Of a stretch of DNA of 8,099 bases, positions 1-6,096 are shown one piece after another; the first letter of the stretch is position 1; each line of letters begins with the position of its first letter. The notes beneath the pieces were generated by a model. That model made no database searches. It was not told the DNA's origin and was given only the letters and a program-made list of their open reading frames with translations. Position numbers and translations under genes: made by a program. Origin of the DNA: Anaerolineaceae bacterium (lineage in GTDB: Bacteria > Chloroflexota > Anaerolineae > Anaerolineales > Anaerolineaceae). Location: the NCBI GenBank assembly GCA_003532515.1, contig DOEX01000124.1:1-8099 (forward strand), read 5' to 3'.

Positions 1-589
1 CAACGAAAGTGGCTTCCAGGATGGTCACGCTCTTGTGCTCGCGCTTGAAAATACTGGAGCGATATTGGTAACCCATTTCTTCATTACTTAGAAGTTGGGT
101 GCCGCTTTCACGGGTGAGTACCAGGGCGGATTGCAGCATCTGCGAGATATCTGTTCCATGTGCCCCCGCGTTGCCATAAACTGCACCGCCGACAGTACCG
201 GGAATGCTATTTGCCCATTCGAAACCGGTGACACCTCTGCGGGAGGCAAGTTGAGCCATCTGACCTAGGCTGGCACCACTTTCGGCAATGACCAGGGGTG
301 GGTCGATCTTTGTATTGACTTTGACATTATGACTGCGGTTGTGTAAAACGATGCCGTCATAGCCGCTATCGCTGATCAGAAGGTTTGAGCCGCTGCCCAG
401 GATGTGGTAAGGAACGTTCAATTTCCAAAGATTGGTCAGGGCAAACTCCATCTCGCGAGCAGAATTGATGGAAATCAGCCCGGTCACAGGACCCCCGACG
501 CGGGTTGTGGTGTAATTGGTCATCTGAACGTTTTCTTGCAGACGTTCACCAAATACCTCCTGGAGTTGAGAGAGGGGTAGGTTAGTCAA
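1..589 (-). CDS. murB: UDP-N-acetylenolpyruvoylglucosamine reductase MurB (3' end outside window)
   Basis: MurB is the cytoplasmic FAD enzyme that reduces UDP-GlcNAc-enolpyruvate to UDP-MurNAc with NADPH. The frame is open for 196 residues and runs out of the window. Visible motifs are TTTRVGGP (27-34), the FAD-binding GSGSNLL (65-71), SIPGTVGGAVYGNAGAHG (128-145) and YQYRSSIFK (174-182), whose Tyr/Arg pair matches the substrate-binding YR of the family. The later catalytic Ser and Glu lie outside the window. The start is taken as TTG at 589-587: GGAGG sits 6 bases upstream, and the next in-frame ATG (residue 23) would cut into the start of the conserved TTxRVGG domain. The start overlaps the end of murC by 8 bases, suggesting coupled translation. 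One oddity is Ser128, where most homologues have Gly before IPGTVGG. Identification is firm; the exact start is likely but inferred. Confidence 0.95.
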   Translation of the reverse strand, partial: MTNLPLSQLQEVFGERLQENVQMTNYTTTRVGGPVTGLISINSAREMEFALTNLWKLNVPYHILGSGSNLLISDSGYDGIVLHNRSHNVKVNTKIDPPLVIAESGASLGQMAQLASRRGVTGFEWANSIPGTVGGAVYGNAGAHGTDISQMLQSALVLTRESGTQLLSNEEMGYQYRSSIFKREHKSVTILEATFV

Positions 590-1958
590 TAGATGCCTCC
601 AGGTGAAGAGCAGAACACAGCTCGTGAGAGAACTCAGGTCCTTTGCCAGCAGAAAACACGATTACCAGATCTTTTTCGCCCAGGTTTTCCAGGATATGAA
701 CGATTGCCTTTTCATTTTCAGGCAGATACAAGCATTTGTTATGGCTGACCTCATCGGCAATAGAGCAGGGGCTGTAACTTGGATCATCTTCCCGCGCACC
801 AAAAAGCTTCAGGATCACGGCGTGATCTGCCTGGTCGAGCGCTGTCGCGAACTCGTGTTGTAAGCGCTTCGTGCGGCTGATGGTGTGGGGTTCCCAAACT
901 GCCCAGATTTTGTAAGCGGGGTAACTCTGCCTGGCTCCCTTGATGGTTTGAAGAAGCTGGCTCGGGTGATGCCCATAATCGTTGAACACTTCGATCTTTT
1001 CGTTTCCGCAGACCAGTTCAAAGCGTCTGCTGGTGCTCTCGAAAGTGCTAAAAGCCCCGGTGAGTTCGCCCAGGTCGATTCCAACCAGGTGTGCGACAGC
1101 CAGGGCGGCAGCAGCATTACTCACATTGAATGTGCCGGGTTGATGGAGAGTAAACGGTCCGACTTTTTCACCCTCTGGCAATTTAATGGAGAATAGTTGA
1201 ATCCCATGGCTTGTTTCGTGTTCAACAATCTGAAAATCGTTTCCCTGCTCAAAGCCGTACTTACAAACCTGCTTTCCCGGGAAATCGTTATTTTTAAGCA
1301 TTTTTTGGATCCCTGAATCGTCCCCACAAAGCAGAATCACGCCATTTTCTTCGGTCTTTCCCAGGAAATCCACGAAGGCGTTCGTATAATCCTGTGGAGT
1401 AGGGAAGAAGTCGGGGTGGTCATATTCAATGTTCGTGACCATACTGACAGTTGGGTTGAGCCCCAGGAACATATAATCATATTCGTCTGCCTCGATAGCA
1501 AAGAACTGATCTTTTCCGGAATGCGCGTTTGTATGCAAACCTTTGATATCCGCGCCGAGGATAAAGCTGGGGTCCAGGTTTGCTGATCGTAATAAGTGGA
1601 CCAGCATAGCTGTGGTGGTGGTCTTCCCATGGGAACCGGCGATTGCCAGTGTTTTTGAGCCGGCGGTCAATTGCGGCAGGAACTCAGAACGTTTTAAGAC
1701 CGGAATAGCGGCATTATTTGCTGCCTGAACTTCCGGATCATCATCTTTGACTGCAGAAGATCTCACCACAATATCAGCCTCAAGCGCCAGGTCAGGATGA
1801 TGACCGAGCCTGGTGAAAGCACCCAAGCGGGTGACCGCTTCGAAATAGGGGGAGGGCTGCAGATCAGTGCCACTCACCTGGACGCCTCTTTCAAGAAGCA
1901 GCCGGGCAATGGCTGAAATGCCGGTTCCACCAATTCCAATAAAGTGCACTTTGTTCAT
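582..1958 (-). CDS. murC: UDP-N-acetylmuramate--L-alanine ligase MurC
   Basis: MurC is the cytoplasmic ATP-dependent ligase that adds L-Ala to UDP-MurNAc, the first peptide-stem step. The 458 residues match the family's usual length. The N-terminal nucleotide-sugar domain has GIGGTGISAIA (8-18) and RSSAV (66-70). The central ATPase has the P-loop GSHGKTTTT (108-116) and an EADEYD box (156-161). The C-terminal domain has TSRRFE (309-314), NDYGHHP (326-332) and a WEPHTISRTKRL segment (355-366) corresponding to the family's FQPHRYTRT. EADEYD resembles the box in the muropeptide ligase Mpl more than the usual MurC EADESD, but the rest of the protein and the dcw setting favour MurC. The ATG shares one base with the stop of the CvpA-like gene (TGATG); GGTGA at 1970-1966 is a modest binding site 7 bases upstream. 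The 3' end overlaps murB by 8 bases. Confidence 0.96.
   Translation of the reverse strand: MNKVHFIGIGGTGISAIARLLLERGVQVSGTDLQPSPYFEAVTRLGAFTRLGHHPDLALEADIVVRSSAVKDDDPEVQAANNAAIPVLKRSEFLPQLTAGSKTLAIAGSHGKTTTTAMLVHLLRSANLDPSFILGADIKGLHTNAHSGKDQFFAIEADEYDYMFLGLNPTVSMVTNIEYDHPDFFPTPQDYTNAFVDFLGKTEENGVILLCGDDSGIQKMLKNNDFPGKQVCKYGFEQGNDFQIVEHETSHGIQLFSIKLPEGEKVGPFTLHQPGTFNVSNAAAALAVAHLVGIDLGELTGAFSTFESTSRRFELVCGNEKIEVFNDYGHHPSQLLQTIKGARQSYPAYKIWAVWEPHTISRTKRLQHEFATALDQADHAVILKLFGAREDDPSYSPCSIADEVSHNKCLYLPENEKAIVHILENLGEKDLVIVFSAGKGPEFSHELCSALHLEASID
596..600 (-). promoter_or_regulatory. Ribosome binding site deciding the TTG start of murB
   Basis: GGAGG, read on the minus strand, lies 6 bases before TTG (589-587) and inside the last codons of murC. 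It is the main reason for choosing this uncommon start. A stronger site, AGGAGGT at 561-555, lies inside murB but leads only to an out-of-frame GTG. Confidence 0.7.
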
Positions 1959-2479
1959 CAGAGTATCACCGCCAGGACAATAGCGACCGCGGCTGCCAGT
2001 CCGATATAGAGCCAGTTGCCAGTTAGCACGTTAGGGAATGCATCCGAAAGCAGGTTGATAGCGGCCTGTCCGATACCTGTATTTGGGTCTGGGGCAGAGA
2101 TCCAACTGAAGGGATAACCAGCTTTTGCCAGGTAGAACCAGGCAGTTGAGAAGAAAATATAGCCGTTGAGTGCACCAGTCAGTCCACCCAACATCAAATC
2201 GAGCAAAGAATCACGTTCGAATCGTCCAGATTCGTTGAAGCGTCTGAAACTGGGAGTTTGATAGCCAAAGAAAGCACATCCAAACAGCACGAGCAAATCC
2301 ATGATCAGGACCTTTGTGCCTTCAATCGATCCAAAAATCTTGGGCATGACGATTTCGATCACGAAAAGGCTCAAAATACCAGCAACAGTGACCACAATTT
2401 CTTTGCGGAATCCGCGGATCATGCCGATTGTGGCAAAAAGAATGATGAAGATGTAGAAGAGAACGCTCAAACTTACCAT
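1958..2479 (-). CDS. CvpA-like small integral membrane protein inside the dcw cluster
   Basis: This 173-residue hydrophobic protein has about five predicted membrane segments, near residues 3-20, 28-45, 56-73, 95-117 and 156-173, the last ending at the C-terminus. A GMIRGFRKE motif (19-27) after the first segment and a LLDLMLGGLTGALNGY stretch (92-107) resemble the CvpA/colicin V production family, which typically shows a G-x-x-RG-x-x-(R/K)-E loop and a glycine-rich later helix. Family membership is inferred by eye from these features. The biochemical role of CvpA proteins is not settled; they have been linked to colicin V export and envelope stress. The gene lies between murG and murC, with AGGAG (2490-2486) six bases before its ATG and overlapping the murG stop, and its own stop overlapping the murC start. 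It is therefore co-expressed with lipid II genes, and an envelope role is plausible but unproven. Confidence 0.8.
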   Translation of the reverse strand: MVSLSVLFYIFIILFATIGMIRGFRKEIVVTVAGILSLFVIEIVMPKIFGSIEGTKVLIMDLLVLFGCAFFGYQTPSFRRFNESGRFERDSLLDLMLGGLTGALNGYIFFSTAWFYLAKAGYPFSWISAPDPNTGIGQAAINLLSDAFPNVLTGNWLYIGLAAAVAIVLAVIL

Positions 2480-2485
2480 ATCAGT

Positions 2486-2490
2486 CTCCT
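2486..2490 (-). promoter_or_regulatory. Ribosome binding site of the CvpA-like gene, overlapping the murG stop
   Basis: AGGAG begins inside the murG TAG stop (2491-2489) and lies 6 bases before the ATG at 2479. Ribosomes ending on murG would sit directly on this site, which fits coupled translation. Confidence 0.6.
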
Positions 2491-3559
2491 AGGCCTCTGT
2501 CATTTCATAAAGCAGCTCACTGATGCGCTCAGCAGCCATAGGCTGAGAAAGAGCGCTCATCGCGCGGCTCATATGGGCGAGGTATGCCGGATTTGCCATA
2601 AGGTCGTTGATCATTGTCAGCAAATCACTTTTGAGTTCCTCATCGCGCAATAAAACTGCTGCTCCGCGATCCACCAGGTAATCGGCGTTGACCTTTTGAT
2701 AACGCCATGCATAGGGATAGGGCACCAAAATGGCGGGTAAGCCAAAGTACGGGTACTCTCCCAGCGTAGAAGCACCTGCCCGAGAAACTGCCAGGTCAGC
2801 CGCTGCCATGGCCGCACCGATTTCGTGCAGGTATGGGAAGGGGTGGTAACGATCACCGGCATTCACTGTGGCAGCCTGAATGGTTTCCCAATCCAGGTGT
2901 CCGGTCAGGTGGATCACCTGGTACTTTTCCAGCAATTGATCCAGGATGGAAAGCACTGCCTGGTTGATCGAGCGGGCACCACTGCTGCCACCCACGAAGA
3001 GGATGGTAGGCAGGTTGGGCTCGAGTTTGAAATAAGTCTGGGCTTCTGATTTTGCCCATTTTTTGATGTCATCACGTAAAGGATAACCAGTAATTGTCAT
3101 ATTCTTCTTTTCACTAAACCACTTTTTTGATTCCGGAGTCGTCAACGCGATATGGTCTGAAAACCTAGCAAGCGTCTTTAATGCCAATCCGGGCTCTATG
3201 TCAGGCACATACAGCAGGGACTTAAACTTGCTACCTGCCAGAGCCATGGGGATGGCAACATATCCACCTGTAAAGAGCAACACATCCGGTTGGAACTCCT
3301 CCAAAATTTTTCGAGATTGTTGATATCCGCGTATAAGTTTTGCCAGATTGCCAGGCAGTTTACTAAGGGAAACGCCGTGTAGGCCAGCAGCCTGAATCGC
3401 TTTGAATTGCAGACCTGTTCGCGCGACAAGGTCGGCTTCCATACCGCTTTCGCTCCCAACCCAAAGGACCTGGTGCTGGTTCTTATCCAGCTTTTCCGTA
3501 ACGGTCAGCGCCGGATACACTCCGCCGCCAGTCCCGCCTGCGCAAATCAACAGTCGCAC
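2489..3559 (-). CDS. murG: UDP-GlcNAc:lipid I N-acetylglucosamine transferase MurG
   Basis: MurG transfers GlcNAc from UDP-GlcNAc to lipid I at the inner face of the membrane, making lipid II. It is a GT28 protein with two Rossmann-like halves, 356 residues, the usual length. Visible motifs are the N-terminal glycine loop AGGTGGGVYPAL (7-18), FTGGYVAIP (96-104), the second-domain loop FVGGSSGARSINQ (188-200) and the donor-binding stretch SRAGASTLGEYPYFGLPA (259-276), followed by PYPYAWRYQKVNADYL (280-295). Two usual MurG signatures differ: the His ending GGTGGH is Gly12, and the HEQN region reads VPDIEPG (118-124). The start is GTG at 3559-3557, fixed by the glycine loop seven codons in and by AAAGGAG at 3574-3568, 8 bases upstream. 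The first 77 bases overlap the end of ftsW in another frame. Position between ftsW and murC supports the call. Confidence 0.96.
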   Translation of the reverse strand: MRLLICAGGTGGGVYPALTVTEKLDKNQHQVLWVGSESGMEADLVARTGLQFKAIQAAGLHGVSLSKLPGNLAKLIRGYQQSRKILEEFQPDVLLFTGGYVAIPMALAGSKFKSLLYVPDIEPGLALKTLARFSDHIALTTPESKKWFSEKKNMTITGYPLRDDIKKWAKSEAQTYFKLEPNLPTILFVGGSSGARSINQAVLSILDQLLEKYQVIHLTGHLDWETIQAATVNAGDRYHPFPYLHEIGAAMAAADLAVSRAGASTLGEYPYFGLPAILVPYPYAWRYQKVNADYLVDRGAAVLLRDEELKSDLLTMINDLMANPAYLAHMSRAMSALSQPMAAERISELLYEMTEA

Positions 3560-4709
3560 TGGTTTGACTCCTTTCCTGAATTTTTAATCCTTCTCCCTGT
3601 CGGGCAATATTCAAAATGATGCCGACGGCAGCCAGGTTGGTGACCATACTGGAACCGCCTGAGCTGATGAATGGCAAGGTGTTGCCCGCAAAGGGGAAGA
3701 GACCCACAATAACGGCGATATTCAACAGGGCTTCGATGACAATCCAACCGGTTAGACCAAAGGCCATCAGCGAGCCGAGTCGATCGGGTGCTTTTTGGGC
3801 TATCTTGAATCCACGCCAAATCAGTAAAATATACAGTCCGATCAGAATAAATGAGCCGAACAGACCAGTTTCTTCTGCCAAGACCGCGAAAATACTGTCA
3901 GTGTGGGGCAATGGCAGACCGGTGAACTTGGTATTGGCTTTACCCAGGCCAACCCCAAAAATGCCGCCTTTGATCACTGATTCAAATGTTCTGCGGATGT
4001 GGTAAGACCCCAGGTTAGGATCCTGGAGACCCTGGAGGTATTCGGCAACTCTGACGCGACCTGTTGTGTAAAATCTGATTGCAAGCAAACCAATAACTCC
4101 GCCAATTCCACCAAGCAACAGGATGTGTTTCCAACTACCCCCGCCAAGGTAAAACATCATGATACCGAGAGCGAGAATGGTGATCGAAGCACTAATGTCT
4201 GGTTGAAAGAAAATCAAAGCTGCAACTGCGGCAAGGATGATCAGCAAGGAGATCAAGCCACTTTTGAAGTCAGCCAATTGCTCATAATTGCGCTTCGAAA
4301 GCCAAACAGACAGATAAAGGATAACTGCGACTTTGGCTAGCTCACCTGGTTGCACCGACCCATTGAAAAGGGCGCGGGATGAGTTGAACTGAACCTCATT
4401 TCGAATCAACACAATGAATAGAAGTCCTACTACGACCGCTGCAAATATTACGACCAGTTTCTCAAAATTGTGATAGTCAAAGAAGGTTAAAAAGATCATG
4501 ACTGCCAGACCAAGCGCAATCCACATCAACTGGCGTTGGAAGATATAACCGGGGTCTTGCTTCATACGCAAAGAGGCGTCCAGATCTGTTGAATAGACCA
4601 TCATCAAGCCAAACACCAGCAAGCACACCAGGGTGAGTACAAATGGAATGTCGACCGAAAAACCTTTGACGGTTCTTTTCTTGGTTTTGGGAGTGGTTTG
4701 ATTGATCAT
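3483..4709 (-). CDS. ftsW: SEDS-family peptidoglycan glycosyltransferase FtsW
   Basis: FtsW polymerises lipid II at the division septum, normally with a class B penicillin-binding protein. The 408 residues hold a short cytoplasmic N-terminus and about ten membrane segments. Family marks are SSRALFNGSVQPGELAK (110-126), GGIFGVGLGKANTKF (248-262), the PHTDSIFAVLAEE loop (268-280), whose Asp271 aligns with the Asp proposed as catalytic in SEDS enzymes, and LPFISSGGSSM (345-355). RodA is an alternative, but the Gly-Val-Gly-Leu-Gly loop and the dcw position favour FtsW. The ATG at 4709 is chosen because it forms an ATGA junction with the murD stop and has GGTGA (4721-4717) 7 bases upstream; an in-frame TTG at 4724 would add five residues but has a poor binding site. 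The polar, Arg-rich tail after about residue 370 ends inside murG, overlapping it by 77 bases. Confidence 0.94.
   Translation of the reverse strand: MINQTTPKTKKRTVKGFSVDIPFVLTLVCLLVFGLMMVYSTDLDASLRMKQDPGYIFQRQLMWIALGLAVMIFLTFFDYHNFEKLVVIFAAVVVGLLFIVLIRNEVQFNSSRALFNGSVQPGELAKVAVILYLSVWLSKRNYEQLADFKSGLISLLIILAAVAALIFFQPDISASITILALGIMMFYLGGGSWKHILLLGGIGGVIGLLAIRFYTTGRVRVAEYLQGLQDPNLGSYHIRRTFESVIKGGIFGVGLGKANTKFTGLPLPHTDSIFAVLAEETGLFGSFILIGLYILLIWRGFKIAQKAPDRLGSLMAFGLTGWIVIEALLNIAVIVGLFPFAGNTLPFISSGGSSMVTNLAAVGIILNIARQGEGLKIQERSQTSATVDLRRRDWRRSVSGADRYGKAG
3568..3574 (-). promoter_or_regulatory. Ribosome binding site of murG, inside ftsW
   Basis: AAAGGAG lies 8 bases before the murG GTG (3559) and is embedded in the ftsW codons for Glu-Arg-Ser near residues 379-381. 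Its quality supports GTG initiation within the upstream gene rather than re-initiation after the ftsW stop. Confidence 0.65.
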
Positions 4710-6094
4710 AGCTGGTTCACCCAATCTCTAAAGAATTGCCCGCGCTCTTCAAAATCCTTGAAAGCATCGTAACTGGTGCCACCCGGAGAGAGCAACACTA
4801 CTTCTCCTGGCTGTGCCTGGATTTTGGCAGTTTTCAGGGCTTCAGCGAGGTCTTTTGTGATGACAACCGATTTAAGGTACTGCCCATGTTTGCGGGTACC
4901 AATTGCCTCGTTAATGATAGGGGCTGCTTCGCCGAATACGATTACTCGCTCAATTTTGTTTCTCACAACTGCTGCCAGTTTGTCCCACGGGAGGTTCTTA
5001 TCTCTGCCGCCTAAAAGGAGCACGATTGGTTCTGAAATGGATTCGATTGCTGCCATGGTGCGTTCTGGAGCGGTGGCTATGGAATCATTGATCCAGGTAA
5101 CACCGTCGAGTTCACGGACAGTTTCCAGCCGATGGGGGATGCCTTGGAATTCTTCAACTGCAGATTGAATGGCAGGCAGAGCTAATGTGGCTGCTGCAGC
5201 AATGGCGGAGGCTGCCAGAACGTTGTAGAGGTTGTGCCGACCGCGCAGCTGGATCCATTCTACAGGGAACATCTTCAGTTTTTCCTTCCCGATTTGCAGC
5301 CAAACCGAATCCTGGTCGACGTAGGTTCCGTTGGAGCGGCTATCAGGCTTATTGAGACCAAAGCTGATCAGTTCCCCTTTGATTTCCCGGAGCAAGTCCC
5401 AGGAAGCTTTGTTATCCCGGTTGAGGACAGCAATGTCGTCTGCATGCTGGAACCAGAGGATGTGTGATTTGGCGTCTATATAAGCATCCATACTACCGTG
5501 ACGATCGAGATGGTTGGGGGAAATGTTGAGCACGGCTGCAATTTGGGGCGAATTCTGCATCAATTCCAGCTGAAAACTTGAGAGCTCCATGATTGCCAGA
5601 TCATCTTCCTTGATCTCATCAAGATAGTCGATCAAGGGGTTGCCAATGTTACCGCCGACCCAGGCTTTTTGACGATTGGATTTCATCTCAAAGGTTGTTT
5701 TTGCTATTAATCCTGCCAGGGCAGTGGTGGTGCTTTTGCCAGCGGAGCCAGTGATACCCGCCACCATGCAGGGACATTCTTCAAGAAAGATTTGAGAATC
5801 GTTGCTGAGAGGTATGTGCCGGATGAGAGCTTCCTGGATAAATGGGATGGTCACCGGAACGCCACCTGAGACACAAACCAGGTCAGCACCATCCAGAATT
5901 TCTGTGTGATGTCCACCCAGGTCCAGAGAGATTGGCAGGTTTTCGAGCACAGCCAGTTCTTCACTGAGCTGTTCTTTTTCACGACTGTCGGTCAGAATGA
6001 CCTGCGCGTCACGTTTGGTGAAGAAACGTGCCAACGCCTGACCCTGGCGGGCGGCTCCCAAAATTACGATCTTTTTTCCCGTATAGTTTTTCAT
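4706..6094 (-). CDS. murD: UDP-N-acetylmuramoyl-L-alanine--D-glutamate ligase MurD
   Basis: MurD is the cytoplasmic ATP-dependent ligase that adds D-Glu to UDP-MurNAc-L-Ala. At 462 residues it is of usual length. The N-terminal domain opens with VILGAARQGQALARFF (10-25). The ATPase domain has the P-loop GITGSAGKSTTTAL (113-126), GGNIGNP (147-153), ELSSFQLE (170-177), NISPNHLDRHG (190-200) and YIDAKSHI (205-212), whose Lys209 fits the carbamoylated lysine of Mur ligases. The C-terminal domain has GRHNLYNVLAA (285-295), HRLETVRELDGV (321-332), NDSIATAPERT (336-346), LGGRDKNL (361-368) and LLSPGGTSYDAFKDF (434-448). Departures from common MurD are NDSIAT for NDSKAT, SGGV (76-79) for SPGV, and GGTS for ACAS after LLSP. 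ATG lies 2 bases after the mraY stop with a weak AAGG (6103-6100); the stop overlaps the ftsW start by four bases. Confidence 0.97.
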   Translation of the reverse strand: MKNYTGKKIVILGAARQGQALARFFTKRDAQVILTDSREKEQLSEELAVLENLPISLDLGGHHTEILDGADLVCVSGGVPVTIPFIQEALIRHIPLSNDSQIFLEECPCMVAGITGSAGKSTTTALAGLIAKTTFEMKSNRQKAWVGGNIGNPLIDYLDEIKEDDLAIMELSSFQLELMQNSPQIAAVLNISPNHLDRHGSMDAYIDAKSHILWFQHADDIAVLNRDNKASWDLLREIKGELISFGLNKPDSRSNGTYVDQDSVWLQIGKEKLKMFPVEWIQLRGRHNLYNVLAASAIAAAATLALPAIQSAVEEFQGIPHRLETVRELDGVTWINDSIATAPERTMAAIESISEPIVLLLGGRDKNLPWDKLAAVVRNKIERVIVFGEAAPIINEAIGTRKHGQYLKSVVITKDLAEALKTAKIQAQPGEVVLLSPGGTSYDAFKDFEERGQFFRDWVNQL

Positions 6095-6096
6095 AA

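Noticed and set aside
520..549. Nine-codon GTG frame (549 to about 520) behind AGGAGGT as a leader peptide
   Set aside because: It lies within the conserved N-terminus of MurB in a different frame; nothing beyond the binding-site match supports translation. Kept only as a remark in the murB finding.
603..863. Plus-strand open frames opposite murC, and similar ones at 885-1196, 2258-2653, 3616-4005, 3999-4340, 4776-5168, 6370-6816 and 7335-7694
   Set aside because: All lie opposite well-supported minus-strand genes, show no recognisable motif or binding site, and have unnatural composition; they are antisense shadows.
582..1958. Assignment of the murC gene as mpl
   Set aside because: Only the EADEYD box points to Mpl; the cluster position, other motifs and absence of another MurC in the cluster favour MurC.
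3547..3819. Minus-strand alternative frames inside ftsW and other genes (for example 815-1117, 1337-1630, 3196-3459)
   Set aside because: They overlap strongly conserved coding frames and encode no recognisable domain.
3483..4709. Assignment of the SEDS gene as rodA
   Set aside because: The dcw position between murD and murG and the GVGLGKA loop before the HTD motif fit FtsW better.
4710..4724. TTG at 4724 as the ftsW start
   Set aside because: It would add five residues without a good ribosome binding site; the ATG at 4709 makes a standard ATGA junction and has GGTGA at 7 bases.
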